From Myxococcales bacterium (GTDB lineage: Bacteria > Myxococcota > UBA796 > SXON01): a DNA stretch of 64,000 bases. The translations under genes and the position numbers were made by a program. Below, one piece after another: positions 32,308-40,690 of the stretch. The notes under the pieces are model-generated. The model saw only the letters and a list, made by a program, of their open reading frames with translations. It was not told the origin of the DNA and made no database searches. How positions within the stretch are numbered: position 1 is the stretch's first letter; each line of letters opens with the position of its first letter. The stretch spans positions 1-64,000 of the forward strand of contig SHYX01000016.1 of NCBI GenBank assembly GCA_009692585.1. The letters run 5' to 3'.

Positions 32308-32946
32308 TCAGCTACAGATTGGGATAACTCCTGGGGCGTTGAGCCCAACCAAACGTTCGGCGAGCGCGCGCCGCACCGCCGGGCCCGCCGGCGCCCCCCC
32401 CAGCTCGGCCGCCATGCTGGTGAGCAAGCTGGCATCGAGCCCACAGGGGCGCGCTCGTCGGAACCATGCCAGATCGGGGTCGACGTTGAGCGCGAGGCCA
32501 TGCCAGGTGACCCACCGACGACAGGCGATGCCGATGCTGGCGAGCTTGCGCCCGTTGGCCCACACCCCGGTGTTGCGCGAGTCACGCTCGCCGCGAAGCC
32601 CGAAGGCGCCGACCGTGTCGATGGCGACCTGTTCCAGGCGACGAAGCCACGCGTGGAGGTCGCGGCCTTCGCCCACCAGCTTGCAGATCGGGTAGGCGAC
32701 CAGTTGGCCCGGACCATGCCAGGTGAGGTCCCCGCCCCGCTCCACCTCGATCACCTCTGCCCCGCCCGGGTCGAACAGGTTCCGGATCGCCCCGGCCTTA
32801 CGCCCGACCGTATAGACCGGCGGGTCATGTTCCACGAGGAACACCGTGTCGTCGACTCGATCGCTGATGCGGTCCTCCAATGTTTGAATCTGGAGTTCCC
32901 ACACCTCCCGATAGCTGCGACGGCCCAGATCTACGACGACGGCCAC
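32308..32946 (-). CDS. lipB: Lipoyl(octanoyl) transferase
   Basis: 212 residues from GTG 32946, which overlaps the end of tmk. LipB moves octanoyl groups from acyl carrier protein onto lipoyl domains. Motifs: VDLGRRSYREVWELQ at the N terminus, RGGDLTWHGPGQLVAYP near 72-88, the catalytic Lys in GRKLASIG near 135 and the catalytic Cys in ARPCGLDASLL near 170. An in-frame extension upstream lies inside tmk and lacks conservation. Length is normal. No lipA was seen in the window. Confidence 0.92.
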   Translation of the reverse strand: MAVVVDLGRRSYREVWELQIQTLEDRISDRVDDTVFLVEHDPPVYTVGRKAGAIRNLFDPGGAEVIEVERGGDLTWHGPGQLVAYPICKLVGEGRDLHAWLRRLEQVAIDTVGAFGLRGERDSRNTGVWANGRKLASIGIACRRWVTWHGLALNVDPDLAWFRRARPCGLDASLLTSMAAELGGAPAGPAVRRALAERLVGLNAPGVIPICS

Positions 32947-33521
32947 ACCGCACCCCGCACCCGCCGATGCACCTGCTCGGCGCCCCCCGACGCATCGATC
33001 CTTTCGATGCGGTCGCCCCGCGCCACGCAGCGCGCAATCGCCGCCTCGTAGGCCCGGGAAATTCGCTCCAGCTGGTCGAGGGTCTCGAACCGATCGCGCA
33101 CGGCACCGCGCGCCTCCACGCGCCGGAGGCACTCGGCGGGCTCCAGGTCGAGCATCACCACCGCGTCCGCCGCCGGAAACTCCATGTTATACGCCCATAC
33201 GCGATCGAGCCCAAGCGCGAGGGACTGGTAGGCCAGCGAACTCAGGGCGTAACGATCGGTGACGACGACCTCGCCGCGTGCCCGCGCGGGAAACACGACC
33301 CGATCGAGGTGATCGCGGCGATCGGCGGCGAAGAGCATGCCAAAAACCGCATCGCCCACCGCCCCACCCGCCAACTGCGCCCGGATGAGGCGGCCGACCG
33401 GACCGTCCGAAGGTTCCCGCGTGCGGCACACCGCGCGCCCATCGGAGATAAGAGCTGCTTCAAACATAGCAATCTGAGTGGTTCCACCGCTGCCGTCGAG
33501 GCCCTCGAACGCGATGAACAT
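32931..33521 (-). CDS. tmk: dTMP kinase with altered P-loop
   Basis: 196 residues, slightly short but complete. The enzyme phosphorylates dTMP to dTDP. The sequence begins MFIAFEGLDGSGGTTQIAMF. The P-loop normally reads GxDGxGKSTQ or GKTTQ; here the Lys position is Gly (GSGGTTQ, codons GGT GGA ACC ACT). The rest is canonical: TREPSDGPVGRLIR, the dTMP-site DRYALSSLAYQ near 90-100, and DLEPAECLRRVEARG. The surrounding gene looks intact, so this seems a natural variant and not decay. It overlaps lipB by 16 bases. Confidence 0.85.
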   Translation of the reverse strand: MFIAFEGLDGSGGTTQIAMFEAALISDGRAVCRTREPSDGPVGRLIRAQLAGGAVGDAVFGMLFAADRRDHLDRVVFPARARGEVVVTDRYALSSLAYQSLALGLDRVWAYNMEFPAADAVVMLDLEPAECLRRVEARGAVRDRFETLDQLERISRAYEAAIARCVARGDRIERIDASGGAEQVHRRVRGAVWPSS

Positions 33522-33612
33522 GCTGAGGGTGTAATCCGTCACGAGATCCGAGCCCTTTCTTGACTTGTCGGGGGGCTCGGCCGGTGGCACTCTCGCCTCA
33601 GCCGGATCGCCG

Positions 33613-35148
33613 ATGCTCCTGTTCATCACCATCGCCGCCGCCAATCCGTTCGATCCGAACGATCTGCAGGCCAGGCGCGACCTGCTCGATCTCTCCCAGC
33701 ACGCCCACGACTTCTCGTGCCAGACGCCGCTGGTCGCGGCGCTCCACCGCCACTGGGGCGCGATGACGCCGGCCGAGCGTACGAGGGTGGATGCGGTCTT
33801 TCCGAGCCCCGGTGCCGGGCTTTTCTCACCGGTGCCGGACCGGTCGCCGGCAGCGCCCCCGCCTGCCACGGATTCCTGCTGGTCGTGGTCCGACAACCGC
33901 ATCGTCGGCGACCACTTCGTCGTCGAGTACGAGACGGGCGTCGACAGGACCGATGCCCAGACCTTCCTGGAGGACCTGGAGTACAGCTGGAGCGTCGAGG
34001 TGGACGAGCTCGGGTGGCGCGCGCCCAGCGGCACCGACGACTTCCTGCTCGTCGCCTACGTCCAGAACGACCGCACCGGCGGGGCCTACACCTATTTCGA
34101 GCGATGTGACGGGCAGGACATCCCCTACATCGTGACGGGCAAGGACAGCTGGGACGATCCGGCCTGGGGAGCCACGATGGCGGCCCACGAATTCAATCAT
34201 GCCATCCAGTTCGGCTACGGCGTCGCCAACGAGTTCTGGTGGTGGGAGGCCACCGCCACCTGGATGGAAGACTACGTCTACCCGAACACCAACTACTGGT
34301 CGTTCTACGTCAGCGGCTACTCGGAGAACCCGTACCTCGCGCTCGGGACGTACTCCGACAACGGCGACGGCTTCTGGCACATGTACGGGATGGCGATCTT
34401 CGCCTTTTACCTGGATGACTACCAGGGTGGACAAGACACGGTCATGGGCACATGGGAGGACGCCACCCGGGACCGCGGGAGCTATTCGCGCACCGCCGAA
34501 GACATGGCCGACGATCGGGGACTGGACTGGACTGTACTGTACGCGGACTTCGCCGCGCGCAACGCCACGATGGACTACAAGCAGCAGCGTTACTTCCCCG
34601 CAATCGACGTGCACCAGACGGTCACCGCGCTCCCCGCCGACGGCAAGTCGAACAACAACGACGAGCCAGAGGGCTACGGTCAGAACTACATCCGCTTCGA
34701 GAAAGGCCTCGGGGACGGCGATCTGGTCGTCGACTTCGAAGGTGAGGGGGTCGACTGGTCGGTGCAGCTCGTCGAATCCAAATCCGGCGACGTCGACCGG
34801 GTGGCGGGCGGCGCGACGGCGGACGGGGTCATCCAGCTGACGCTCCCGGCCAGTGGCGCCGCCGATGTCTACCTGGTGGTGAGCCCCCTGACGGACCGGG
34901 ACTCGGGGTACAGCTACACCTGGACCGCCCGCTTGGTCGCCTCGCCGGAAGACACCGGCACCGGAGACAGCGCCGAGGACGGCGAGGACACCGATGGCGA
35001 CGGCATCGCGGACGGAGACACCGACGCCGATGGGGACGGATCGGGCGAGATCAGCGGCGACTGCGCGTGCGACACCACCGGCCCGTCGGCGATGGCGGGC
35101 GGGCTGGTCCTCGTGGCGGGGTTGTCCGCCGCGCGGCGGCGGTCCTAG
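33613..35148 (+). CDS. Secreted zinc metallopeptidase-like protein with MYXO-CTERM-like tail
   Basis: 511 residues from ATG 33613, which gives a short signal-like leader MLLFITIAAANPFDP; the frame is open 48 bases upstream. The catalytic motif HEFNHAIQFGYG lies near residues 190-200 and is followed by WWEATATWMEDY, an HExxH plus downstream Glu/Asp pattern. A C-terminal beta-sandwich region leads to a Ser/Asp/Gly-rich linker and a tail of CACDTTG, a hydrophobic stretch (MAGGLVLVAGLSA) and ARRRS. This tail resembles surface-sorting signals of myxobacteria. Probably exported and cell-surface bound. TTGACT at 33560 may be its -35. Confidence 0.8.
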   Translation: MLLFITIAAANPFDPNDLQARRDLLDLSQHAHDFSCQTPLVAALHRHWGAMTPAERTRVDAVFPSPGAGLFSPVPDRSPAAPPPATDSCWSWSDNRIVGDHFVVEYETGVDRTDAQTFLEDLEYSWSVEVDELGWRAPSGTDDFLLVAYVQNDRTGGAYTYFERCDGQDIPYIVTGKDSWDDPAWGATMAAHEFNHAIQFGYGVANEFWWWEATATWMEDYVYPNTNYWSFYVSGYSENPYLALGTYSDNGDGFWHMYGMAIFAFYLDDYQGGQDTVMGTWEDATRDRGSYSRTAEDMADDRGLDWTVLYADFAARNATMDYKQQRYFPAIDVHQTVTALPADGKSNNNDEPEGYGQNYIRFEKGLGDGDLVVDFEGEGVDWSVQLVESKSGDVDRVAGGATADGVIQLTLPASGAADVYLVVSPLTDRDSGYSYTWTARLVASPEDTGTGDSAEDGEDTDGDGIADGDTDADGDGSGEISGDCACDTTGPSAMAGGLVLVAGLSAARRRS

Positions 35149-35201
35149 TACCTCCCGTCAGGGGTTCTGACTGGTTCGCGGCGGCGGTACTCCTCTCTCG
35201 T

Positions 35202-35312
35202 CTACGGCCGCGAGACCTCGGCCCGGATTTCGCGCCGGTCTCGCTCGTAGGGGTGGAGGAGCGCCGCAGCCGTGGCCAGCTCGGTGGTGACCTCGGCAGG
35301 CCAGCGCGGCAT
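35202..35312 (-). CDS. Small ORF, possibly a gene remnant
   Basis: 36 codons from ATG 35312 to TAG 35202. The product starts MPRWPAEVTTELATAAAL and ends REIRAEVSRP, with high GC at third positions as in real genes here. The frame also runs open upstream of the ATG (ERSAHDAARS), so this may be the last part of a longer lost protein. No family recognised. Confidence 0.3.
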   Translation of the reverse strand: MPRWPAEVTTELATAAALLHPYERDRREIRAEVSRP

Positions 35313-35370
35313 GCTGCGTGCGGCGTCGTGAGCTGACCGCTCGCAACTGCAACCGATCTAACGGTTCACC

Positions 35371-35502
35371 GCCATGAACAGCGAGTTCGGATTCGTGGTG
35401 CAACCGCTCTCGGTGTTCAACGCGATGAACATCGACTTCGGTTGCGCCTTGCAACCGAAGTCCCGCTTCAACAACGTGAACACCGAGTTCGGCTGCCCGG
35501 CC
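35371..35502. repeat. 51-bp tandem repeat, two full copies plus a partial one
   Basis: Units start at 35371, 35422 and 35473 (partial). Translated on the plus strand they give AMNSEFGFVVQPLSVFN, AMNIDFGCALQPKSRFN and NVNTEFGCPAV, so the period is 17 residues. The minus strand also translates openly in the same register (FTLLKRDFGCKAQPKSMFIA and so on). Which strand, if either, is expressed cannot be told. Confidence 0.7.
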
Positions 35503-35538
35503 GTTTGGGAGGGGGAACGGGTGTGGTTACCAGCGCAA

Positions 35539-35715
35539 TCATCCGGCGGCGGCGTCGTCGATGCAGACGACCGGCCGAGACGGGTCCGGCGGCTCGGCGC
35601 ACAGCTCCTTCGGCGCGGGCGAGCGCGCGGTCGCCACGAGCAGCGCTTCCTGCTTTTCGCCCCGCATCCTCTCTCCACCTGGGCGCGGATCCTCCGCGCG
35701 CTCCAGCCGCCAAGA
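35539..35715 (-). pseudogene. Open C-terminal fragment of unknown protein
   Basis: A minus-strand frame that stops at TGA 35541-35539 and reads RRESWRLERAEDP, then MRGEKQEALLVATARSPAPK and ELCAEPPDPSRPVVCIDDAAAG. Amino-acid use looks natural, but no good start or family could be found. An ATG near 35664 would give 41 residues. Probably a leftover of a truncated gene. Confidence 0.3.
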
Positions 35716-35834
35716 CTCCCGGCGCCGCGCGTAGCCTCCGCGTGCTGGCCGCGAGCCGAGCTACCGGAGATAGAGTGACGACGATGTTGCCGATCAACAC
35801 CCCTGACGCGAGGTCGTAGGCAGGCGCCGCCGCG

Positions 35835-36302
35835 CTACCAGGGCCGGTCGGCGTCGATCGCGGACACCGCGGTGTTCATCGTCCAGCCCCGAGGGCCCAG
35901 GGTCCAGGCCTGCTCGACGGTGGCGGCCTCGACGCGTTCGGTCGCGAGCGTCCACGCTTCGACGCGGACCAGCGCCGTGCCCTCCCGCCACCGCGCGTCC
36001 ATATCCTGCATCTTCCGGTCCTTCCGCAGCACCAGCTCGGGACCCACGACCACTTGGAGGATGCGCGCATCGGTGACGCGCAGGATCGGGTTGGCCAGGA
36101 TGCGCGCCACCGCGAGCTGGTCCTCCGGCCGGCTCAAGAAAGCGGACAGCGCCGGGGCGTCGCCCCACCGGGCCGCCTTCCAGTAGCCGTCCACCGCCTC
36201 GCCCAGGAACTTCCGATCGAAGTCCTCGCGCATGCGTGCCATCATCGCGGGGGTGCAGGCGGTCGACAACAGGAGCGGGAACAGCACGGCGCTGGGTAAC
36301 AT
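35835..36302 (-). CDS. Small lipoprotein of unknown function
   Basis: 155 residues from ATG 36302. The signal MLPSAVLFPLLLSTAC ends in a lipobox Cys at 16. The mature part opens with DFDRKFLGEAVDGYWKAARWGDAPALSAF and is followed by beta strands such as ILQVVVGPELVLRKDRKMQDM and ALVRVEAWTLATERVEAATVEQAWTL, suggestive of an NTF2-like or cystatin-like fold. In-frame codons continue upstream but do not give a signal peptide. Divergent from the rhodanese gene. Confidence 0.7.
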   Translation of the reverse strand: MLPSAVLFPLLLSTACTPAMMARMREDFDRKFLGEAVDGYWKAARWGDAPALSAFLSRPEDQLAVARILANPILRVTDARILQVVVGPELVLRKDRKMQDMDARWREGTALVRVEAWTLATERVEAATVEQAWTLGPRGWTMNTAVSAIDADRPW

Positions 36303-36481
36303 GCCCGCGCCCCATGCCGCCCTTCGGGACGCGGCGGCTCCCGGAGCCGTCAAACGAGATAGATCGCCCCCGCGATGTCCGGCGGAAAGGGGGAGAGCGC
36401 CACGTCCCGGCGCGTTATCAACGCGCCGGGCGCCGCAGGCTCCCGCTGATCCGCCGCGTCCTGCGCGAGCTCGCCGATCGG

Positions 36482-37039
36482 GTGTTCGTCGGGCCGCGTC
36501 CGGTTGTTCCACGTGGAACGCGCGGGACCGAGCCGCGTTGGACCGAGGCGCCCCACCATCCCGACGGCGGCGACCCGATCGAGGCGCTGACGGACGGCCT
36601 CGAGGTGGAGATCCCCGTTCCCGGCTCGCTGCTGCTCGACATCCGCGAGCCCGGTGAGCTGGCTGGCGGCGTTGCGGTGGGCGCCTTGTGCATCCCCATG
36701 GACATGGTTCCCCATCAGCTCCAGCGCCTACCTCGCGATCGGGCGATCACCGTCTATTGTGCGGCTGGGGCGCGCTCTTGGGGGGTCGCGCACTGGCTTC
36801 GCGAGCAGGGGTATGCGGGTGCGGTGTCGTTGTCGTCCGGGATCGGGGGCGTCGGCGCGGTCTCGGTGCCTGCGGGGGGCCCGGGGCGCAGCGTCGTGCT
36901 GCCGGCGGGGCTGGTCGACGGGGCCTGGGCGCCCGAAGCCCGTGGCGAGGTGATCGTGCAGGATGGCGACGTGCTGCGCTGCCGGGTCCGCGACGCCCAG
37001 GGCTTCTGGGTCGAGCGCACCCTGCCCGCCGCGTCCTGA
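36482..37039 (+). CDS. Rhodanese-domain protein
   Basis: About 185 residues from GTG 36482; an ATG at 36314 is in frame but lies 11 bases from the divergent start at 36302, and the extra 56 residues look uneven, so the start is uncertain. The rhodanese fold is seen at LLLDIREPGELAGGVAVGALCIPMD and in the active-site loop VYCAAGARSWGVAHWL, with Cys near residue 95. The rhodanese-like Cys carries persulfide sulfur in active members. A C-terminal beta-rich extension of about 70 residues follows. A parS-like palindrome lies inside the first codons. Confidence 0.75.
   Translation: MFVGPRPVVPRGTRGTEPRWTEAPHHPDGGDPIEALTDGLEVEIPVPGSLLLDIREPGELAGGVAVGALCIPMDMVPHQLQRLPRDRAITVYCAAGARSWGVAHWLREQGYAGAVSLSSGIGGVGAVSVPAGGPGRSVVLPAGLVDGAWAPEARGEVIVQDGDVLRCRVRDAQGFWVERTLPAAS
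36505..36520. promoter_or_regulatory. parS site (ParB binding)
   Basis: TGTTCCACGTGGAACG contains the 14-base perfect palindrome GTTCCACGTGGAAC and matches the bacterial parS consensus (TGTTNCACGTGNAACA) at 15 of 16 positions, and the myxobacterial form exactly over the 14-base core. ParB spreading from such sites organises origin-proximal DNA for segregation. No parA or parB gene lies in this window. Confidence 0.8.
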
Positions 37040-37043
37040 CCGC

Positions 37044-38249
37044 TCAGCCTGGGAAGGAGCGGTCGAACAAGGCGTCGACTGCCGCGCGGCCCACATCCGT
37101 CAGGTAGCGCGTTCCGGTGCCGCACACCGCGGCGCAGTCGATGGTTGGCATGCCCGGCGACCACTCGTCGTTGGCCCAGCGGTACCACCCGGCCTTTCCT
37201 TGGTCGAACACCCACAAACGCTTGTTCCACATGCGCGCGAGCTCCACCGACCAGCCGGTGCCGCCGGTCACCGTCCCATCTTCCAGGATGGTGCCGACGA
37301 CGAAGACCACCTGGGCGTTCTTGACCTGGTGCCACAAGCTCTGGAGGACCCGCCGGATCATCGCGCTTTCGCTGTAGGAGCGCCGCAGCCGGCGAGACAC
37401 GTAGGCCAGGGACACGTCGCCCTCGGCAAGCTCACGTTCGGTGAGCGGGTGGGCGCCCCGTGTCCGCGCCTGGATATGACCGTCAAAGGTGAAGTTCACC
37501 TCCCGGAGTCCGTGTCGCTCCGCGGCGGCGCCGAAGGCCGCCTCGGCTCCGTTGGCGCCGCCGGAGTACACGCGGCACCCGGTCGACCCGGCCTCATCGG
37601 TGGGGGGCGGCGTGCCCAGCGGCTCCGGCGAGGCGAGGCTGCCCCGTGGGATGCGCACCCGTTGATGGCTGGCCCCGACCAGGGGTTCCAGCCAGAGCGT
37701 TCCGTCGGCGAAGGACATCTCCAGCACCACGTCGCCGTGGGGCTTGCGGAGGCCGTCCGGTGTCCAGGCGAACCAGAGCGCGAGGCCCCGGGAGACGGCC
37801 AGGGCTCGGAACTCGGCCAGCTCCTCCGGGTGCGGCTCCTGGCCATCGACGACGACCAGGGTGGGCTTCTGGTCCATGACGTCGGCGAGGGTGTCGAGCA
37901 GGGCCGCGAGCCGATTCACGTCGAGCGGATTGCCTCGTGTACTGTGAATCACCCGGTGGCGCTCGACCCCGAGCAGCGCGGCGACACGGTCTGCCGCACT
38001 ATCGTTGGCGAGCAGTCCGGTCAGGATGCTGTCGTAGGCGTCCCGAACGTCCGGGACGCGTTCGCGCAGGGCCACGTGGAGCACCGACTGGCCCGCCAGG
38101 AGTCGCTCCAACGCCGCGTAGACGAGCAGCTGGCTTTTCCCCACCCCCGGATGGGAGACGAGGCAACCCACCTGCCCGGGGCGCAGGCCACCGGGAAGCA
38201 CGGTTTGCAGGGCGCGTAGGGCCGCGCGTTGTTGAACGACGCGCGCCAC
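37044..38249 (-). CDS. RecA/KaiC-like ATPase fused to a SLOG-type domain
   Basis: 401 residues in two parts. The N-terminal domain (1-200) is a RecA/KaiC-like ATPase: LRPGQVGCLVSHPGVGKSQLLVYAAL carries a Walker A loop near 32-39, and TLVVVDGQE the Walker B near 130. The C-terminal part (about 225-400) has CRVYSGGANGAEAAFGAAAERHG, then VVFVVGTI, GGTGWSVELARMWNKRLWVFDQ and WYRWANDEW, the Gly-rich Rossmann layout of SLOG domains that bind nucleotides or related ligands. I know of no named family with this fusion. A sensor-plus-motor role is inferred. It follows fusA by six bases (fusA lies upstream on the minus strand). Confidence 0.7.
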   Translation of the reverse strand: MARVVQQRAALRALQTVLPGGLRPGQVGCLVSHPGVGKSQLLVYAALERLLAGQSVLHVALRERVPDVRDAYDSILTGLLANDSAADRVAALLGVERHRVIHSTRGNPLDVNRLAALLDTLADVMDQKPTLVVVDGQEPHPEELAEFRALAVSRGLALWFAWTPDGLRKPHGDVVLEMSFADGTLWLEPLVGASHQRVRIPRGSLASPEPLGTPPPTDEAGSTGCRVYSGGANGAEAAFGAAAERHGLREVNFTFDGHIQARTRGAHPLTERELAEGDVSLAYVSRRLRRSYSESAMIRRVLQSLWHQVKNAQVVFVVGTILEDGTVTGGTGWSVELARMWNKRLWVFDQGKAGWYRWANDEWSPGMPTIDCAAVCGTGTRYLTDVGRAAVDALFDRSFPG

Positions 38250-38255
38250 CCTGTC

Positions 38256-40358
38256 CTACTTCTCCTTCCGTTCCTGCTGGTACTTCTTGATCAGCTCCTC
38301 GGTGACGTTGCCCGGGGCGCGGTCGTACTTCTCGAATTCCATGGTGAATTCGGCCTTGCCCTGGGTCGCGGAGCGCAGCGTGGTGCTGTACCCGAACATC
38401 TCGGCCAGGGGCACTTCGGCGTCGATCTGCGAGAAGCCGTCGGACTCGGTGGTGCCGATGATGATGCCGCGTCGTTGCATCAGCGTGCCCACCATGGCGC
38501 CGTGGAACTCGGCCGGGCCTTCGATGCCCACCTTCATGATCGGCTCGAGCACTACCGGCCTGGCCTTGAAGTAGGCTTCTTTGAACCCGCCGATCGCCGC
38601 CAGTTGGAAGGCGATGTCGCTAGAGTCGACCGCGTGGAACGCGCCGTCGTTGATGCCGCAGCGAATGCCGACGATGTGGGCGCCGATGAGCTCGCCCTTG
38701 TCCAGACACTTCTTGAAGCCCTTGTCGCAAGCAGGGATGTACTCCCGGGGGATGGCGCCGCCGGTGACGTCGTCCATGAACTCGTAGGGCGCCTCGATCG
38801 GCTCGATCCAACCGGCGACGCGGCCGTACTGGCCCGAACCGCCCGTCTGCTTTTTGTGGGTGTAGTTGAAGTCGGCCCGTTGGCTGATCGCCTCGCGATA
38901 GGCGACGCGCGGCGGCGAGGTGAGCACTTCGCATTGGTACTCGCGCCGCATACGCTCGACGTACACGTCGAGGTGCAGCTCGCCCATTCCGGAGATGATG
39001 GTGTCGCCGGTCTCGGGGTCGGACGAGACCCGGAATGTCGGGTCTTCCTTGCTGAAGCGGCGAAGAGCCTTGGACAGGTTGGACTGTCCGGCCTGCGTCT
39101 TGGGCTTGATGGTCAGATCGATGACCGCGTGCGGCACGTGGATCGACGACATCGCCAGGCTCTGCGAGCCGTCGTGGAAGGTGTCGCCGGAGAAGCAGTC
39201 CACCCCGAAGATGGCGATGATGTCGCCGCAGGACGCGTCTTCGATGTCCTCCATCTCGTTGGAATGCATGCGCACGAGCCGCCCGACCTTGATCTTGTTG
39301 CCGCCGCGCGCGTTGACGATCGAGTCGCCCTTGCGGACGGTCCCCTGGTACACCCGCAGGTAGGTGAGCTGGCCATACCGCCCATCTTCCAGCTTGAACG
39401 CCAGCATCATCAGCGGGCCCTTGGGGTCTGACGGCACCGGCACCTTGACGTTGCCGTTCTCCAGGTCGACGGCTTCGTTGGGGACTTCGGGGGGCGAGGG
39501 CAGGTACTTGACCACGCCGTTGAGTAGGATCTGGACGCCCTTGTTCTTGTAGGCCGAGCCGCAGAAGACCGGCACCAGCTTCAACGCGATGGTCGCGTCG
39601 CGGATCGCCTTGTTCAGGGTGTCCTCTTCGACGCGCTCTTCGAGGATCTGCTCCATCAAGCTGTCCGAGAACATCGAGGCCTTGTCCAGCAGGATCTCGC
39701 GGTACTTCGCGACGTCGTCGAGCATGTCTTCCGGGATCGCCTCCTCACGGATGGTCTCGCCGTTGTCCCCCTCGAAGTAGAACGCGCGCTGCTTCACGAG
39801 GTCGACGAGGCCCTTGAGCTTGTCCTCCAGGCCGATGGGGAGCGTGACCATCGCGCAGTTGTGGCCGAGCTTTTCGCGGAGCTGGTCGGTGACGCGGTAC
39901 GGGTTGGCGCCCTGGCGATCGCACTTGTTCACAAACGCGAGTCGCGGGACGTTGTATCGGCGCATCTGGCGGTCGACGGTCAGCGACTGCGACTGGACGC
40001 CGGCCACCGCGCACAGCACCAGGATGGCGCCATCGAGCACGCGCAGCGCCCGCTCCACCTCGATCGTGAAGTCCACGTGCCCCGGCGTGTCGATGATGTT
40101 GACGTGGTGCAGAGGCGCCGCCGCGTCCTGCGTGTCCTTCCAACTGCAGTGGGTGGCGGCGCTCTGGATGGTGATGCCGCGCTCCCGCTCAAGGTCCATC
40201 GAGTCCATGGTGGCGCCGACGCCGTCCTTGCCCTTGACCTCGTGAATCGAGTGGATCATGCCGGTATAGAAGAGGATTCGCTCGGTAAGCGTCGTCTTGC
40301 CAGAGTCAATGTGGGCGCTAATGCCGATGTTGCGAATCAGGTTCAGGTCGGTGATCAC
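38256..40358 (-). CDS. fusA: Elongation factor G, mitochondrial EFG1/spd-EFG1 type
   Basis: 700 residues. This ribosomal translocation GTPase has G1 AHIDSGKT at residue 15, the G3 loop DTPGHVDFT, and G4 NKCD. The signature [20 protein letters not shown] and the following [35 protein letters not shown] are those of the subfamily closest to mitochondrial EFG1, found in spirochaetes, planctomycetes and deltaproteobacteria, and unlike the str-operon EF-G. There are no neighbouring rpsL/rpsG/tuf genes, agreeing with this. RBS GGAG at the ATG. Whether another EF-G exists elsewhere cannot be seen. Confidence 0.93.
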   Translation of the reverse strand: MITDLNLIRNIGISAHIDSGKTTLTERILFYTGMIHSIHEVKGKDGVGATMDSMDLERERGITIQSAATHCSWKDTQDAAAPLHHVNIIDTPGHVDFTIEVERALRVLDGAILVLCAVAGVQSQSLTVDRQMRRYNVPRLAFVNKCDRQGANPYRVTDQLREKLGHNCAMVTLPIGLEDKLKGLVDLVKQRAFYFEGDNGETIREEAIPEDMLDDVAKYREILLDKASMFSDSLMEQILEERVEEDTLNKAIRDATIALKLVPVFCGSAYKNKGVQILLNGVVKYLPSPPEVPNEAVDLENGNVKVPVPSDPKGPLMMLAFKLEDGRYGQLTYLRVYQGTVRKGDSIVNARGGNKIKVGRLVRMHSNEMEDIEDASCGDIIAIFGVDCFSGDTFHDGSQSLAMSSIHVPHAVIDLTIKPKTQAGQSNLSKALRRFSKEDPTFRVSSDPETGDTIISGMGELHLDVYVERMRREYQCEVLTSPPRVAYREAISQRADFNYTHKKQTGGSGQYGRVAGWIEPIEAPYEFMDDVTGGAIPREYIPACDKGFKKCLDKGELIGAHIVGIRCGINDGAFHAVDSSDIAFQLAAIGGFKEAYFKARPVVLEPIMKVGIEGPAEFHGAMVGTLMQRRGIIIGTTESDGFSQIDAEVPLAEMFGYSTTLRSATQGKAEFTMEFEKYDRAPGNVTEELIKKYQQERKEK

Positions 40359-40683
40359 GGCGGCTCCAAGTCAGTGCGAATTCAGGCGCGCGAACGGGGG
40401 TCCGCGAGCGGGCGGGGGGCTATCGGAGATCGACCCGGAAAGCAAGCGTTCCGGTTGGACGGCGCGCCAGAACCGACAGATCGTCAGGCATGGCGTTGGT
40501 GCGCGCCGCGCGTGGTCGGGACGCTGGTGGCACACCTGGGACTCACCCCAATCAGGAGATGAAGTACGCCGGAATCGGTGGTAGTTCGCTTTGGCGGGGA
40601 CCGGGAGCCGGGAGCCGGGAGGCCGGAGGCCGGGGCGGGGAACTGGGAGCCCGGAGTCGGGAGCCCGGCGCCGGGGACCGACG
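40359..40683. other. Intergenic region upstream of fusA with GC-rich repeat, no gene found
   Basis: 325 bases. The first 150 hold the fusA leader and promoter region (no clear -35/-10 pair found). From 40567 on, the dispersed repeat copy B is followed by degenerate GGGA/GCCGGGA low-complexity sequence up to about 40680. Confidence 0.55.
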
Positions 40684-40690
40684 CTACGGT
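40567..40690 (+). repeat. Dispersed repeat copy B with GC-rich low-complexity tail
   Basis: CGCCGGAATCGGTGGTAGTT then CGCT (40567-40590) matches copy A at 32280-32303 on the other strand in about 20 of 24 bases. The tail is a run of imperfect GGGAGCC and GCCGGGA units. It may be a small non-coding repeat family of this genome. Confidence 0.5.

Larger units (their letters stand above)
35149..35834. other. Decayed intergenic island with repeat and ORF fragments
   Basis: 686 bases between the metallopeptidase gene and a lipoprotein gene without any convincing full-length gene. It contains a 51-bp tandem repeat (35371-35502) and two short minus-strand frames (35202-35312 and ending at 35539) with native-like codon use. 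It reads as the remains of lost genes. Confidence 0.5.

Noticed and set aside
36314..36481. N-terminal extension of the rhodanese protein from ATG 36314
   Set aside because: It would leave only 11 bases between divergent start codons and the added residues show no fold signature; left as an alternative start.
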